DNA of 64,000 bases. Origin: Lentisphaeria bacterium. GTDB taxonomy: Bacteria > Verrucomicrobiota > Lentisphaeria > Victivallales > Victivallaceae. Below, one piece after another: positions 8,548-18,041 of the stretch (within the stretch, counting starts at the first letter, position 1; the number at the start of each line of letters is the position of its first letter). Location of the stretch: positions 1 through 64,000 of the forward strand of contig JAFWBQ010000085.1 in the NCBI GenBank assembly GCA_017507125.1, given 5' to 3'. The notes beneath the pieces were generated by a model. The model made no database searches. It was not told where the DNA came from and was given only the letters and a program-made list of their open reading frames with translations. A program made the translations under genes and the position numbers.

Positions 8548-9540
8548 TCAGCTGTAAAGAGGATTCAAAAGAAAAAGCGGTTCAAATTCTCCGGCTTCAT
8601 ATTTTCTTTTCTGCATCTTTCCAACGCCCCGCACACGATAATATTTACCTGCCGGAACAACTGTATCGGCGCACAGTTTTTCAGAGAGATCGTTGAAAGA
8701 TTCTATGATCCTGCCGTCAGAAATCAAATCGACCCTATCCATTTCACAATTGAAGTTCAACTCCAAATGGAGTCTGTTCTCGCCGGAAAAGGTAAAAACA
8801 GGAGAACTCAGCACATCCCCTGCCTGACAGAAAAAACGGCCCTGAATATAGGCTTGGAATATTTCATCATAGGTGTTTTCACGCACCTCAAGGCAATCCT
8901 GCACAAACTCTCCCGGGTACTGGTCATCACCGCCGTCCGCAAAGTGGCGGTGAAAATCCGATCCGCAGCGGGCCGAAATGCGATATCCTCTCAGCAAAAG
9001 CTCATCCCATGCGCCGCCTGCGTCCCATGTCTGAGGTGCTCTGCGTTCCCGGCGATCAACACATGCCATGACCTTGAAAACAGGGGAACCGGCAATGGTC
9101 AGCAGATCATCTGTTGCCACATCAGGAGCATTGGGATGATTGAAGATCATAAAAACCTTATCTCCCCACTCTTTCTCAATAAAGGCGAGTTCCTCCATGG
9201 CGGCGGCAATGCCTTCGACCTTGTTCCGGCGGCAGAAACGGGGCACAAGAGCCTGAAGCAATTCAAATTCCCTGTTCTGCGGCGCGGTAATAAAAATCAC
9301 ATGCCGGGGCACCGGGAACTCCACTTCGCCGGTGTTGAATATGGGGATATCAAACTTTTTTCTTGCCTCAAGCACCTCAGCATACTGCTGTTCCGCCCTG
9401 AAAAACTCCGGATAACGGCAGTGTCCGGAAATGGCAAGAAAGTCACAATACTCTCTGGAACGCTCCACGATCTCTGCCACCGGCAGAGAACCATCTTTAC
9501 AGCAGTGAGAGTGAACGTGCAAATCACCTTTGATCCACAT
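8548..9540 (-). CDS. PHP-domain metal-dependent hydrolase
   Basis: This 330-residue protein starts MWIKGDLHVHSHCCKDGS, the first PHP metal motif (HxH). Later metal-site motifs are SGHCRYPEF, FNHPNAPDV and CGSDFHRH near residues 55, 155 and 210. PHP proteins hydrolyse phosphate esters such as histidinol phosphate or nucleotides, or act in sugar metabolism. The C-terminal region (about 240-330) is beta-rich and resembles the extra domain of PHP enzymes in glycan clusters. The start at 9540 has GGAG 8 bases upstream. It follows the aldo/keto reductase by 13 bp. Substrate is unknown. Confidence 0.75.
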   Translation of the reverse strand: MWIKGDLHVHSHCCKDGSLPVAEIVERSREYCDFLAISGHCRYPEFFRAEQQYAEVLEARKKFDIPIFNTGEVEFPVPRHVIFITAPQNREFELLQALVPRFCRRNKVEGIAAAMEELAFIEKEWGDKVFMIFNHPNAPDVATDDLLTIAGSPVFKVMACVDRRERRAPQTWDAGGAWDELLLRGYRISARCGSDFHRHFADGGDDQYPGEFVQDCLEVRENTYDEIFQAYIQGRFFCQAGDVLSSPVFTFSGENRLHLELNFNCEMDRVDLISDGRIIESFNDLSEKLCADTVVPAGKYYRVRGVGKMQKRKYEAGEFEPLFLLNPLYS

Positions 9541-9553
9541 AAGAAAAGCTCCT

Positions 9554-10393
9554 TTATGCCAATGGAACGCCGCAGGGACGGCGGAAGGGATAATTATTGA
9601 GTATTTCCATATCCTCCGGCGCAAGAGGTATTTCCAGTGCCGCCATATTTTCAGACAAATGCCTGAGATCCTTCATAGCCGTGATGACTGCAATATCCGG
9701 AAGGTTGAGAAGCCATGCCAAAGCCAGCTGCGGAAAAGAAATGCCATACTTGCGACAGAGAGTCCGGCACTCAGGTGTTTCTTCAAGATCCCGCACCGGA
9801 CGCCACGCCTGAAGTACAACTTTTTCCTCACGGCAGTACTTCTGAAGATCTTCCAGAGCCTCGCGCACAGCCAGGCTGCAATGAACCTGATTGATCACAA
9901 TGGGGACATTGGAGTATTGGAGTGCCTTCCTGAGAAGTGCAGCTGAAAAGTTGCTGACGCCTATGGAACGGCACTTCCCCTGCTCTACAAGAAGATTCAA
10001 AGCTGCAATAGTCTCTTCAAGAGGAATTTCAGGGTTGAAATGGTGATAAAGGAAACAATCAAGATAATCTGTTTTCAAACGTTTGAGAGAGTTTTCGCAG
10101 GCACGCAGAACTCTTTCTTTTGATGCATTGCTTTTCCATACCTTTGATGTGATGAAAAGCTGTTGCCGGTCATATCCTTCAATGGCTCTGCCGATCAGCT
10201 CCTCTGCATATCCTGAAGCATAGTATTCGGCAGTATCTATAAGAGTAAAACCACATTCGATCCCTTTTCTCAAAGCAGATATCTGACTTTTATCGTCGTT
10301 GGCGGCATCATGTTCCGTTCTGCCGCCAAAACACCATGTTCCCATTCCGAGAACAGGAATCCTGACATCTCCTTTTGCTGTCACAAAGCGCAT
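9554..10393 (-). CDS. Aldo/keto reductase
   Basis: The 279-residue NADP(H)-dependent oxidoreductase shows the catalytic Asp-Tyr-Lys-His set: FTLIDTAEYYASG, ITSKVW and LYHHFNPE. The cofactor-binding signature IGVSNFSAALL and the C-terminal ITAMKDLRHLSEN are also present. It reduces aldehydes or ketones of sugars or other carbonyls. It is first in the PHP-containing unit. Its start lies only 19 bp after the terminator of the ahcY operon, so it needs a promoter embedded in that region or some readthrough. The substrate is not predictable. Confidence 0.85.
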   Translation of the reverse strand: MRFVTAKGDVRIPVLGMGTWCFGGRTEHDAANDDKSQISALRKGIECGFTLIDTAEYYASGYAEELIGRAIEGYDRQQLFITSKVWKSNASKERVLRACENSLKRLKTDYLDCFLYHHFNPEIPLEETIAALNLLVEQGKCRSIGVSNFSAALLRKALQYSNVPIVINQVHCSLAVREALEDLQKYCREEKVVLQAWRPVRDLEETPECRTLCRKYGISFPQLALAWLLNLPDIAVITAMKDLRHLSENMAALEIPLAPEDMEILNNYPFRRPCGVPLA

Positions 10394-10411
10394 GATCTGA
10401 ATCCTTTACAG

Positions 10412-10443
10412 TAAAAAAGCACCTTTCCGGAAAAGAAAGGTGC
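10412..10443 (-). terminator. Intrinsic terminator of the metK-ahcY operon
   Basis: On the minus strand GCACCTTTC pairs with GAAAGGTGC around a 7-base loop, followed by six T residues. It separates the SAM-cycle genes from the aldo/keto reductase. Confidence 0.85.
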
Positions 10444-10467
10444 CTGAAGAGTTCACAGAAATTTCTT

Positions 10468-11871
10468 TCAGTAACGGTAGTGCTCGTTTTTGTAAGGACC
10501 ATCAACAGTCACGCCGATATAAGCGGCCTGTTCTTCAGTCAGAGTGGTGAGTTTGGCACCAAGTTTCTCAAGATGGAGTCTTGCCACCTCTTCATCAAGT
10601 TTCTTGTCAAGCAGATAGACACCGACTTCACGATCGGGATTCCGGGCGATATCGATCTGAGCCAGAGTCTGGTTGGTGAAGCTGTTTGACATGACAAAAG
10701 AGGGATGCCCTGTGGCACACCCCAGATTGACAAGACGTCCCTCTGCCAGCAGATAGATGGAGTGACCGTCATCAAAGGTGTAGGAACTGACAGGGCAGCT
10801 GCTGTCTTTGATAACACTCTTTTTCGCCTCAGGACATGCCTCAAGTTCAGCCACTTCTATTTCGTTGTCAAAGTGACCGATGTTGCAGACGATGGCCTGA
10901 TCTTTCATCTTCTTCATGTGTTCCAGACGGATGATACGGCAGTTGCCGGTGGTGGTCACATAGCAGTCGGCAATGGGAAGAGCATCTTCCACAGTGCAGA
11001 CGGTAAAACCTGCCATGCAGGCCTGAAGAGCGCAAATGGGGTCAACTTCGCTGACCAGCACCCGGGCGCGTTCATTACGCATAGCCTCGGCACAGCCTTT
11101 GCCAACGTCGCCGTAACCGCAGATCATAACGGTTTTACCGGAAAGCATCACATCAAGAGCGCGCTTGATACCGTCGGTCAAACTGTGGCGGCAGCCGTAG
11201 ATGTTGTCAAATTTGCTCTTGGTAACAGAGTCGTTCACATTTATGGCAGGGAAGATGAGTTCGCCCTTCTTTGCCATCTGTTCCAGACGGTGGACTCCTG
11301 TGGTGGTCTCTTCAGAAACGCCCCGGACTTTAGCGGCGACTTTGTGCCAGTGCTGAGGATCCTCAGCAAGAACCTTTTTCAACAAAGCGTTGATGATCTG
11401 AAGCTCCACAACATCGGTGGATTCATCAAGAATGGAAGGATCATTTTCAGCAGCCACTCCGCGATGGATCAGCAACGTGGCATCGCCGCCGTCATCGACG
11501 ATCTGGTCGGGACCGCTGCCGTCGGGCCAGGTCAGGGCGCGATAGGTGCACTCCCAATACTCTTCCAGAGTTTCACCTTTCCAGGCGTAAACAGAAATAC
11601 CCGCCTGAGCAATGGCGGCGGCGGCATGATCCTGTGTGGAAAAGATATTGCAGCTTGCCCAGCGGACATCAGCTCCAAGGGCTTTAAGGGTTTCGATCAG
11701 AACAGCGGTCTGAATGGTCATGTGCAGACTGCCCATGATTTTCACGCCCTTGAGGGGCTGCTGAGGACCGTATTTCTCACGGGTCGCCATGAGACCGGGC
11801 ATTTCTTTTTCTGCGATGTTGATTTCCTTGCGTCCGAAATCGGCAAGGTTGATATCTCTGACTTTATACAT
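10468..11871 (-). CDS. ahcY: Adenosylhomocysteinase
   Basis: AhcY hydrolyses S-adenosylhomocysteine to adenosine and homocysteine, relieving product inhibition of methyltransferases. The 467-residue form is the longer bacterial type. Visible motifs are [13 protein letters not shown], the Lys/Asp/Asn region [14 protein letters not shown], the NAD-binding loop [13 protein letters not shown], and the C-terminal YKNEHYRY with its conserved KxxxYRY ending. It follows the adenosine kinase gene by 5 bp, and metK leads the same operon. Together these make, reuse and salvage the adenosyl group. No luxS or mtnN-type alternative was seen. Confidence 0.95.
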   Translation of the reverse strand: MYKVRDINLADFGRKEINIAEKEMPGLMATREKYGPQQPLKGVKIMGSLHMTIQTAVLIETLKALGADVRWASCNIFSTQDHAAAAIAQAGISVYAWKGETLEEYWECTYRALTWPDGSGPDQIVDDGGDATLLIHRGVAAENDPSILDESTDVVELQIINALLKKVLAEDPQHWHKVAAKVRGVSEETTTGVHRLEQMAKKGELIFPAINVNDSVTKSKFDNIYGCRHSLTDGIKRALDVMLSGKTVMICGYGDVGKGCAEAMRNERARVLVSEVDPICALQACMAGFTVCTVEDALPIADCYVTTTGNCRIIRLEHMKKMKDQAIVCNIGHFDNEIEVAELEACPEAKKSVIKDSSCPVSSYTFDDGHSIYLLAEGRLVNLGCATGHPSFVMSNSFTNQTLAQIDIARNPDREVGVYLLDKKLDEEVARLHLEKLGAKLTTLTEEQAAYIGVTVDGPYKNEHYRY

Positions 11872-11876
11872 AGTGT

Positions 11877-12863
11877 TTACAATCCTTTGATCTCTTCAAA
11901 AACTTTGTCCCATGCCTCTTTGCCCAGGACAGAACCGAAAACTTTGACAACTTCACTTGAAATCCGCGAACCGACTGCGCCGCACTTGCTCAATGAAGCT
12001 CCGGCAGCAAGTCCACGGATGAAACCGGCGGCATAAAGGTCCCCTGCTGCGGTCGTATCCACAGGCTTTTCCACCACGAAGGCAGGGATCACTGCTTTTT
12101 CGTTTCCCCGCACGGCAATGGAGCCACGGACTCCGGATTTTACCACAGCGACTTCACAAAGAGCCCCCAATTTACCGGCCATTTCATCAGGTGTCATCTC
12201 ACCCAGCAGAGCGGCGCCCTCTTCTTCATTGGCAAAAAGGATATCCACATATCGGGGCAGTACCTCATTGAGAAGTTTCTCTTTGAATATACCGACGACT
12301 TCAAAACTTGCCAAATCAAAACCGATGCGGCACCCTGCATCCTTAGCACACCTGACAAGGGTGTCAAAGACAGGAGAAAAGAGCATATACCCTTCGATAT
12401 AAACCAGATCGAAGGGAGAAAAATCAAGTTTTCTGACCTCATCCGCGTTAAGAAGAAGCGAAGCCCCCAGAGCAGAGCGCATGGTTCTCTCGGCATCCGG
12501 CGTCACCAGGGAAAGACAACACCCGGTGGGCGCATCACCGGTAACCACAAAACAAGCATCATTTCCGCCGTTGCTTTTGAATGAGGAACGGTAAAATGCG
12601 CCCTGTTCATCGTTGCCTGTTTTGCCGAACATAGCACACTCGACTCCCATTTTCGCCAAAGCAAAAATCGTATTGCCGGCAGAACCTCCGGGAGCCTTTT
12701 CCGGAGTTTTGCCGGAGCGTGCCACAAGAGAGGCGATCAGCTCCGGCTCCACCATTTCCATTCCGCCCTTGGCGCCGGAAACATGTTCCTTGAGAAAAGC
12801 GTCATCCACGTTGAGAAGCAGATCCACAAGAGGAGAACCGACGCCGAGTACTTTCCACGCCAT
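11877..12863 (-). CDS. PfkB-family kinase, probable adenosine kinase
   Basis: The 328-residue ribokinase-family protein starts with [17 protein letters not shown], like adenosine kinases. It has the substrate-binding [15 protein letters not shown] and the catalytic/anion-hole motif [13 protein letters not shown]. The position between metK and ahcY (5-bp gaps both sides) strongly suggests the substrate is adenosine released by AhcY, giving AMP. A general sugar-kinase role cannot be excluded from sequence alone. It is cytoplasmic. Confidence 0.85.
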   Translation of the reverse strand: MAWKVLGVGSPLVDLLLNVDDAFLKEHVSGAKGGMEMVEPELIASLVARSGKTPEKAPGGSAGNTIFALAKMGVECAMFGKTGNDEQGAFYRSSFKSNGGNDACFVVTGDAPTGCCLSLVTPDAERTMRSALGASLLLNADEVRKLDFSPFDLVYIEGYMLFSPVFDTLVRCAKDAGCRIGFDLASFEVVGIFKEKLLNEVLPRYVDILFANEEEGAALLGEMTPDEMAGKLGALCEVAVVKSGVRGSIAVRGNEKAVIPAFVVEKPVDTTAAGDLYAAGFIRGLAAGASLSKCGAVGSRISSEVVKVFGSVLGKEAWDKVFEEIKGL

Positions 12864-12868
12864 GATGC

Positions 12869-14053
12869 TCAGTTGACTCCGGCGGCTTTACGCAGATCAT
12901 CAACGCGGTCGGTCTTTTCCCAGGGGAAGATATCCCTGCCGAAGTGACCGTAGGCGGCAGTCTGCTGATAGCTCCAGCCGTTGGGACGCTTGAGCTGAAG
13001 AGTTTCAACGATGGCGGCAGGACGGAAGTCAAAGACCTCTGTGACCACAGCAGCAAGTTTGCCGTCATCGACAACGCCGGTACCGTAAGTATCAACGTTG
13101 ACGCTCAGAGGTTTGGCAACGCCGATGGCGTAAGCCACCTGGATCTCGCATTTTTTAGCAAGTCCGGAAGCAACGATATTCTTGGCGGCATAACGGCAGA
13201 AATAAGCTGCGGAACGATCCACCTTGGAGGGATCCTTTCCGGAAAAAGCGCCGCCGCCGTGGGAACCGACGCCGCCGTAGGTATCAACGATGATCTTGCG
13301 TCCGGTAAGACCGGTATCGCCGTGGGGACCGCCGATCTCAAAACGGCCGGTGGGGTTCACATAGTAAGTGATATCCTCTTTCATCAGTTCCGCAGGAATG
13401 ACTTTGGCGGCGACTTCACGGGTCAACGCTTCAAGCCACTCAATGGGCATGTCGGGCGTATGCTGATGGGAAAGCACGATGCTTTCCACAGCCACCGGCT
13501 TGCCGTCGCGGTAACGGATGGAAACCTGACTCTTGGAATCGGGACGCAGGTATTTATATTTCACAGGGTCGCTCTTGCGGAGACGGGCAAACTCAGCCAC
13601 CAGCTGATGAGCATAGTAGATGGGAGCAGGCATGAGAGCCGGGGTCTCATCGCTGGCATAGCCGAACATCATACCCTGGTCACCGGCGCCCTGTTCAAGG
13701 AATTTTCCCTGACCTTCGGTCACGCCCATGGAAATATCGGGAGACTGCTTGTGGATCGCCACCATGACCTTGGCATCATCGGCGCAGAATCCAACTCCGG
13801 ATTCATTGTAACCGATGTCACGGATCGCGGCAAGGGCAGTTTCCTGCCAGTTGACTTTAGCTTTGGTGGTGATTTCGCCTGAAATAACCACAAGATCAGT
13901 GGTGGTCAGACTTTCGCAGGCAACACGGCTGTCAGGATCCTGAGCCAGACAGGCATCCAGGATGGCATCTGAAATACGATCGCAAACTTTGTCAGGATGT
14001 CCCTCAGAAACAGATTCTGAAGTAAACACATGCTCAACTTTGATCTTACTCAT
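12869..14053 (-). CDS. metK: S-adenosylmethionine synthase
   Basis: MetK makes SAM from methionine and ATP. The 394 residues carry the family signatures [32 protein letters not shown] and the P-loop-like [16 protein letters not shown]. The start is supported by TTAGGAG upstream. It leads the metK-adenosine kinase-ahcY operon. The 56-bp gap to the preceding pal gene is too short for a known SAM riboswitch, so control by that route is unlikely. Confidence 0.97.
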   Translation of the reverse strand: MSKIKVEHVFTSESVSEGHPDKVCDRISDAILDACLAQDPDSRVACESLTTTDLVVISGEITTKAKVNWQETALAAIRDIGYNESGVGFCADDAKVMVAIHKQSPDISMGVTEGQGKFLEQGAGDQGMMFGYASDETPALMPAPIYYAHQLVAEFARLRKSDPVKYKYLRPDSKSQVSIRYRDGKPVAVESIVLSHQHTPDMPIEWLEALTREVAAKVIPAELMKEDITYYVNPTGRFEIGGPHGDTGLTGRKIIVDTYGGVGSHGGGAFSGKDPSKVDRSAAYFCRYAAKNIVASGLAKKCEIQVAYAIGVAKPLSVNVDTYGTGVVDDGKLAAVVTEVFDFRPAAIVETLQLKRPNGWSYQQTAAYGHFGRDIFPWEKTDRVDDLRKAAGVN

Positions 14054-14109
14054 ATTCGCAAAACTCCTAATTTTATGTTCGATGTATACAAATCACTGCT
14101 GACACAGAC

Positions 14110-14745
14110 TCAGTAGCGGGGCAGCAGCATGGGAACGGGAACGCAACGGCGGTTCCGGCGCCAGGCAGCGGCATCTTCTCCCTGCACGGCAGGTTTATCC
14201 TCTCCGAAACTCTGGGTCTTCATTCTATTGCCGGAGACACCGTTTTCTTCGAGAGCGGCACGGACAGAATTGGCACGGCGCTCACCGAGGGCACGATTGT
14301 ATTCTTCAGTACCGCGCTGATCGCAATGCCCTTCAAGAACAAGAGCAAGCTCCGGATTCTGATTAAGATATGCGGCAATGGCACGAACTTTCTTCACCTC
14401 AGACTCCACAAGGACGTCGGAGTCATAGGCAAAGTAAATAACAGGCATATTGAGACGGTTGCCGCTGGGATCAGCTGGAGTCCAACCATCCTTATCGGCT
14501 CCGGCGGCAGCCAGTTCACCGGGATTACTGGTCCAATTGCTTCCGCCTGCAGGCTGAGGGACTTCAGTAGGAGTATCAAGAGGTGCGGCAGCAGAAGCGT
14601 TGGGATCCTCTACTGCACGGGGCACTTGCTGAGAATTACCGGCGTTCTCACGATCCCAGTCGGGTGCATCTGATTTGCATCCGCAGAAAAAAACCATGGT
14701 GGAAGCAGCAGCGACCAGCCCGAAGACTCCAATACGTTTGAACAT
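14110..14745 (-). CDS. pal: OmpA-family peptidoglycan-associated lipoprotein (Pal-like)
   Basis: ATG 14745 (MFKRIGVFG) is preferred, with AGGAG 8 bases upstream. A lipoprotein signal ends in FFCGC, with lipidation probably at Cys23 (Cys21 is the alternative). A low-complexity Pro/Ala/Asn linker covers about residues 30-85. The OmpA domain spans about 95-205: VIYFAYDSDVL, LVLEGHCDQRGTEEYN and ALGERRANSVRAAL include the peptidoglycan diaminopimelate-binding Asp and Arg. It anchors the outer membrane to the wall. tolB and the other tol genes are not in the window, so Pal proper is likely but not certain. The last residues (VPVPMLLPRY) are atypically hydrophobic. Confidence 0.85.
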   Translation of the reverse strand: MFKRIGVFGLVAAASTMVFFCGCKSDAPDWDRENAGNSQQVPRAVEDPNASAAAPLDTPTEVPQPAGGSNWTSNPGELAAAGADKDGWTPADPSGNRLNMPVIYFAYDSDVLVESEVKKVRAIAAYLNQNPELALVLEGHCDQRGTEEYNRALGERRANSVRAALEENGVSGNRMKTQSFGEDKPAVQGEDAAAWRRNRRCVPVPMLLPRY

Positions 14746-14790
14746 TTTCAACTCCTGTTTATTATTAATCAAATCGTTTGTTTGTTCCTG

Positions 14791-16080
14791 TTATTTTTCA
14801 TTGAGGAACCTGACGGTTCCCGCCATGCCGTGAGCGGTAAGTTTTTCCATGGCGCCGAAGCGTTCCACGACCTCAACTTCGCGTTTCAGAGCACTCTTTG
14901 AGTACTTGACGATACTTGTGCGGCGGAAAAAGGAGACACTTTCCAATCCGTTGAAACGCAAAGCACTTGAGGCAGTGGGCAGCACGTGTGAAGGTCCGGC
15001 GCAGAAATCGCCCACAGGCTCCGGAGTCCAGGGTCCCAGGAATACGGCTCCTGCGGCCTTGAGTTTGGGCAGCATCTTTTCAGGTTCGGCGCACTGCACT
15101 TCCAAGTGCTCCGGAGCGTAAAGATTGGCAACCTCAGCGGCCCGGTCAAGATCAGGCACATTGATGAAGAAAACCCCTTTTTCCCAAACCCGGTCAATGA
15201 TCTCTTCACGGGAAAGCCGGGACTTCTGACGCAAACATGCTTTCTCAACAGCATCAAAGAGCGCAGCATCAGTGGAAACAAGCACAGCCTGTTCCAGCCC
15301 GCTGCCGTGTTCAGCCTGACTGAGGAGGTCTGCAGCAATAAATTCAGGGTTTGCATCCTTATCTGCAATGATCAGGATCTCAGAGGGACCAGCCACGAGA
15401 TCGATACCGACCTCTCCGTAAAGGAGCTTCTTGGCGGCGGTCACATAGGCATTGCCGGGACCTACCAGTTTCTGAACTTTGGGGATCCCCGGGACGCCTA
15501 CGGTAATGGCGGCGACGCCGTAAATACCCCCGAGACGGTAGATTTCAGTCACACCGGCACACTTCATGGCAAAGAGGGTCTCAGGGTGGACTCCCCCTGC
15601 CGGAGTGATGGCGACGATCTCTTTCACGCCGCATGCCTTTGCAATAGCCGCAGTGTGCAGAACTGTGGAAACAAGAGGCGCCGTACCACCGGGAATGTAA
15701 ACACCGACCCGGTCCAGAGGATTGAACTGTTCCCCGACGATGACTCCGTCACGGATTTTTTTCTTCCAGTTACGGGGAAGTGTTTCTTTAGCAAACGCGC
15801 GCACCTGCCGGCAGGCAGTACGGATCGCTTTCTTATTTCCGGCAGAAACTTTTCCTGCAGCAGCTTCGATTTCTTCCTCACTGATGCGGAACTGGTCGAA
15901 TGTCAGTTTAACATGGTCAAACTTTTCTGCATATTCGCAAATGGCCTCCACTCCGCGGGTGCGGATATCTGCAATGATCTCAGCAGCCGCTTTTTCAGCA
16001 GCAGGCGGATATGCAGGACGGTTGCAGAGAGCATCAAGCTCTGAGCGCCAGTCTTTTTTACAGCACTCTATTCTGATCAT
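14791..16080 (-). CDS. hisD: Histidinol dehydrogenase
   Basis: HisD oxidises L-histidinol to L-histidine with NAD, the last two steps of histidine synthesis. The 429-residue protein has VGVYIPGGTAPLVSTVLH, VQKLVGPGNAYVTAAKK, the zinc-site region LVAGPSEILIIAD, LLSQAEHGSGLEQAVL, and the base-region APEHLEVQC. It starts directly after panC and is the only histidine gene here, so the pathway is scattered. ilvE, panC and hisD form one tight transcript. Confidence 0.96.
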   Translation of the reverse strand: MIRIECCKKDWRSELDALCNRPAYPPAAEKAAAEIIADIRTRGVEAICEYAEKFDHVKLTFDQFRISEEEIEAAAGKVSAGNKKAIRTACRQVRAFAKETLPRNWKKKIRDGVIVGEQFNPLDRVGVYIPGGTAPLVSTVLHTAAIAKACGVKEIVAITPAGGVHPETLFAMKCAGVTEIYRLGGIYGVAAITVGVPGIPKVQKLVGPGNAYVTAAKKLLYGEVGIDLVAGPSEILIIADKDANPEFIAADLLSQAEHGSGLEQAVLVSTDAALFDAVEKACLRQKSRLSREEIIDRVWEKGVFFINVPDLDRAAEVANLYAPEHLEVQCAEPEKMLPKLKAAGAVFLGPWTPEPVGDFCAGPSHVLPTASSALRFNGLESVSFFRRTSIVKYSKSALKREVEVVERFGAMEKLTAHGMAGTVRFLNEK

Positions 16081-16929
16081 TTATTTCACCTGAACAAGTT
16101 CATTGTCTATAAGACGGGTCGTCCCGAAAAAGACTGCCGCAGCCAGCAGGATCTCGCGACTGTCTGCAGTGGGAGCTTTCATGGTCGCCCGGTCAAGACC
16201 TTCAACGTAGTCCACTCTGCCGCCGGCAGCAGTAATTGAGTCGATCGCCTTGCGGCAGATCTCATCAAGGGCGGCAAATCCCTTTTCTTCAAGCTCTTTT
16301 CTTCCGGCAAGAAGTGCCTGATGGATGGAAAGTGCCCTTTGACGTTCCTCAGCAGAAAGATAACGGTTCCGGGAACTCAGAGCAAGGCCATCCTCATCTC
16401 TGACCAGAGGACAGGGCACGATCTCGACCTGAAAGTCAAGATCCCTGACCATACGTTCAATGACAAAGCACTGCTGGGCATCTTTCAGACCGAAACAGGC
16501 AAAATCAGGCTGAGCCAGATGGAAGAGTTTCCCCACAACGGTGGTAACGCCCCGGTAGAACGCCGGACGGCTGGCACCGCAGAGGGGGTTGGCAAGGTCA
16601 AGCTCTTCGATCCATGTTGATGAATCTGAAGCGTACATCTCATTGGCATCAGGGGCAAAGAGGACATCCACATTATGCTCCTCACACATCTTTTTATCCC
16701 GCTCAAAATCTCTGGGATAACGGTCAAGATCCTCAGTGGGCCCGAACTGGGTGGGATTGACAAACAAGGTAACGATCACCACGTCAGCTCTGGATCTGGC
16801 GGTATCAACAAGAGACATGTGACCGGCATGGAGATATCCCATTGTCGGCACAAGTCCGATGACCTTGCCGCTGCGTTTGGTTTCAGCGGCAAAGCGTGCA
16901 AGCTCTGCTTTGGTTCGGAAAAGGATCAT
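16081..16929 (-). CDS. panC: Pantothenate synthetase
   Basis: PanC joins pantoate and beta-alanine with ATP. The 282-residue enzyme shows VPTMGYLHAGHMSLVD (HIGH-like), FVNPTQFGPTEDLDRYPRD, the ATP/pantoate loop FGLKDAQQ and LALSSRNRYLS. It overlaps ilvE by 4 bp (ATGA) and abuts hisD, so the three are translated as a unit. panD, which supplies beta-alanine, is 15 kb away. Confidence 0.97.
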   Translation of the reverse strand: MILFRTKAELARFAAETKRSGKVIGLVPTMGYLHAGHMSLVDTARSRADVVIVTLFVNPTQFGPTEDLDRYPRDFERDKKMCEEHNVDVLFAPDANEMYASDSSTWIEELDLANPLCGASRPAFYRGVTTVVGKLFHLAQPDFACFGLKDAQQCFVIERMVRDLDFQVEIVPCPLVRDEDGLALSSRNRYLSAEERQRALSIHQALLAGRKELEEKGFAALDEICRKAIDSITAAGGRVDYVEGLDRATMKAPTADSREILLAAAVFFGTTRLIDNELVQVK

Positions 16930-17945
16930 TTTTCGGGAACTTCCACCATCCAGTTGTGGGTATCTTCCACCTCTCCGTACTGAATTCCGGTCAGGCGGTC
17001 ATACAGTTTCTTGAGCTGAGGACCGATCTCAGTAAGTCCGAAGTCAAAGAATTTACCGTTATCCAGCAGACGTCCGACAGGAGTCAGCACCACAGCGGTT
17101 CCGCAAGCGGCGATTTCGGCAAATTCATACACTTCTTCCAATTTGATCTTGCGGCGTTCAGCAGGCATTCCCAGATCCTGAGCCACCTGCATCAGGGATT
17201 TGTTGGTCACTGAAGGCAGAATGGAGTCAGAAAGACTGGTCACATACTTTCCGTCTTTGGTCACAGCCAGGAAGTTACTGGTATTGAATTCATCCACATA
17301 GGTGTGGGTGGCAGGATCAAGGAAGAGTGAAATGGGGCAATGGTACTCATGCTTTGCAGTGTGATAGGGAAGCAGACTTGCAGCATAGTTTCCGGCAGCT
17401 TTGATGGTACCGGTACCATGGGGTGCTGCACGGTCATATTTCCGCTCGACCATGGCATCCACAGGCTTGATACCGCCTTTATAGTAGGCACCCACGGGCA
17501 TCACCATGATGACGAATTCATACTCAAAACTGGCGTTGACGCCGATCTGAGGAGAAGTACCGAACATCACAGGCCGGATGTAGAGAGAACCGCCGGTACC
17601 GTAGGGGGGAACGTAATCAGCATTGTCAGCCACAACACGTTTCACAGCTTCCACGAAGTTTTCAACGGGAAACTCAGGCATCATCAGACGTTTGGCGGAG
17701 TCGCACATACGTTTACCGTTTTCTTCAGGACGGAAAACACGGATCTTGCCGTCTTTGCAGCGGAAAGCCTTGAGACCTTCAAAGATAGCCTGTCCGTAAT
17801 GCAGAACGTTGGCGGCAACAGACATAGTCACATTGTAATCATTGCAGAGTTTACCCTCATCCCATGCGCCGTTGGCGTAGTGGAAACGGATATTGCTGCG
17901 CGTGGGCATAAATTCAAAACCAAGTTTTTCCCATTCAATGTTCAT
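16926..17945 (-). CDS. ilvE: Branched-chain amino acid aminotransferase
   Basis: This 339-residue fold-type IV PLP enzyme transfers amino groups between glutamate and the keto acids of Leu, Ile and Val. The likely PLP lysine is in GTGTIKAAGNYAAS. Other motifs are LHYGQAIFEGLKAFR, VDEFNTSNFLAV and ACGTAVVLTPVG. AAGGA stands 9 bases before the start and a good promoter lies about 47 bp upstream. It leads the ilvE-panC-hisD operon. The length is that of the eukaryote-like longer BCAT group. Confidence 0.94.
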   Translation of the reverse strand: MNIEWEKLGFEFMPTRSNIRFHYANGAWDEGKLCNDYNVTMSVAANVLHYGQAIFEGLKAFRCKDGKIRVFRPEENGKRMCDSAKRLMMPEFPVENFVEAVKRVVADNADYVPPYGTGGSLYIRPVMFGTSPQIGVNASFEYEFVIMVMPVGAYYKGGIKPVDAMVERKYDRAAPHGTGTIKAAGNYAASLLPYHTAKHEYHCPISLFLDPATHTYVDEFNTSNFLAVTKDGKYVTSLSDSILPSVTNKSLMQVAQDLGMPAERRKIKLEEVYEFAEIAACGTAVVLTPVGRLLDNGKFFDFGLTEIGPQLKKLYDRLTGIQYGEVEDTHNWMVEVPEK

Positions 17946-17991
17946 GTTTGAAATTCCTTAATTTTAGCGTTGAAAAATCATTAACTCAATT

Positions 17992-18020
17992 AATATAACT
18001 CCCCGACTCTTATTTATCAA
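17992..18020 (-). promoter_or_regulatory. Promoter of the ilvE-panC-hisD operon
   Basis: On the minus strand TTGATA and TATATT are separated by 17 bp, with GGGGAGT just before the -10. Confidence 0.65.
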
Positions 18021-18041
18021 GGAGCAAATTCAAAACTCCGT

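Noticed and set aside
10705-12036. Long antisense reading frame opposite ahcY
   Set aside because: It mirrors the codon pattern of ahcY on the other strand, has no ribosome site, and its translation has no recognisable motif. Similar long antisense frames oppose ptsI, hisD and the MFS genes.
14054-14109. SAM or SAH riboswitch before metK
   Set aside because: Only 56 bp separate the preceding gene from metK, and no riboswitch-type stems were seen.
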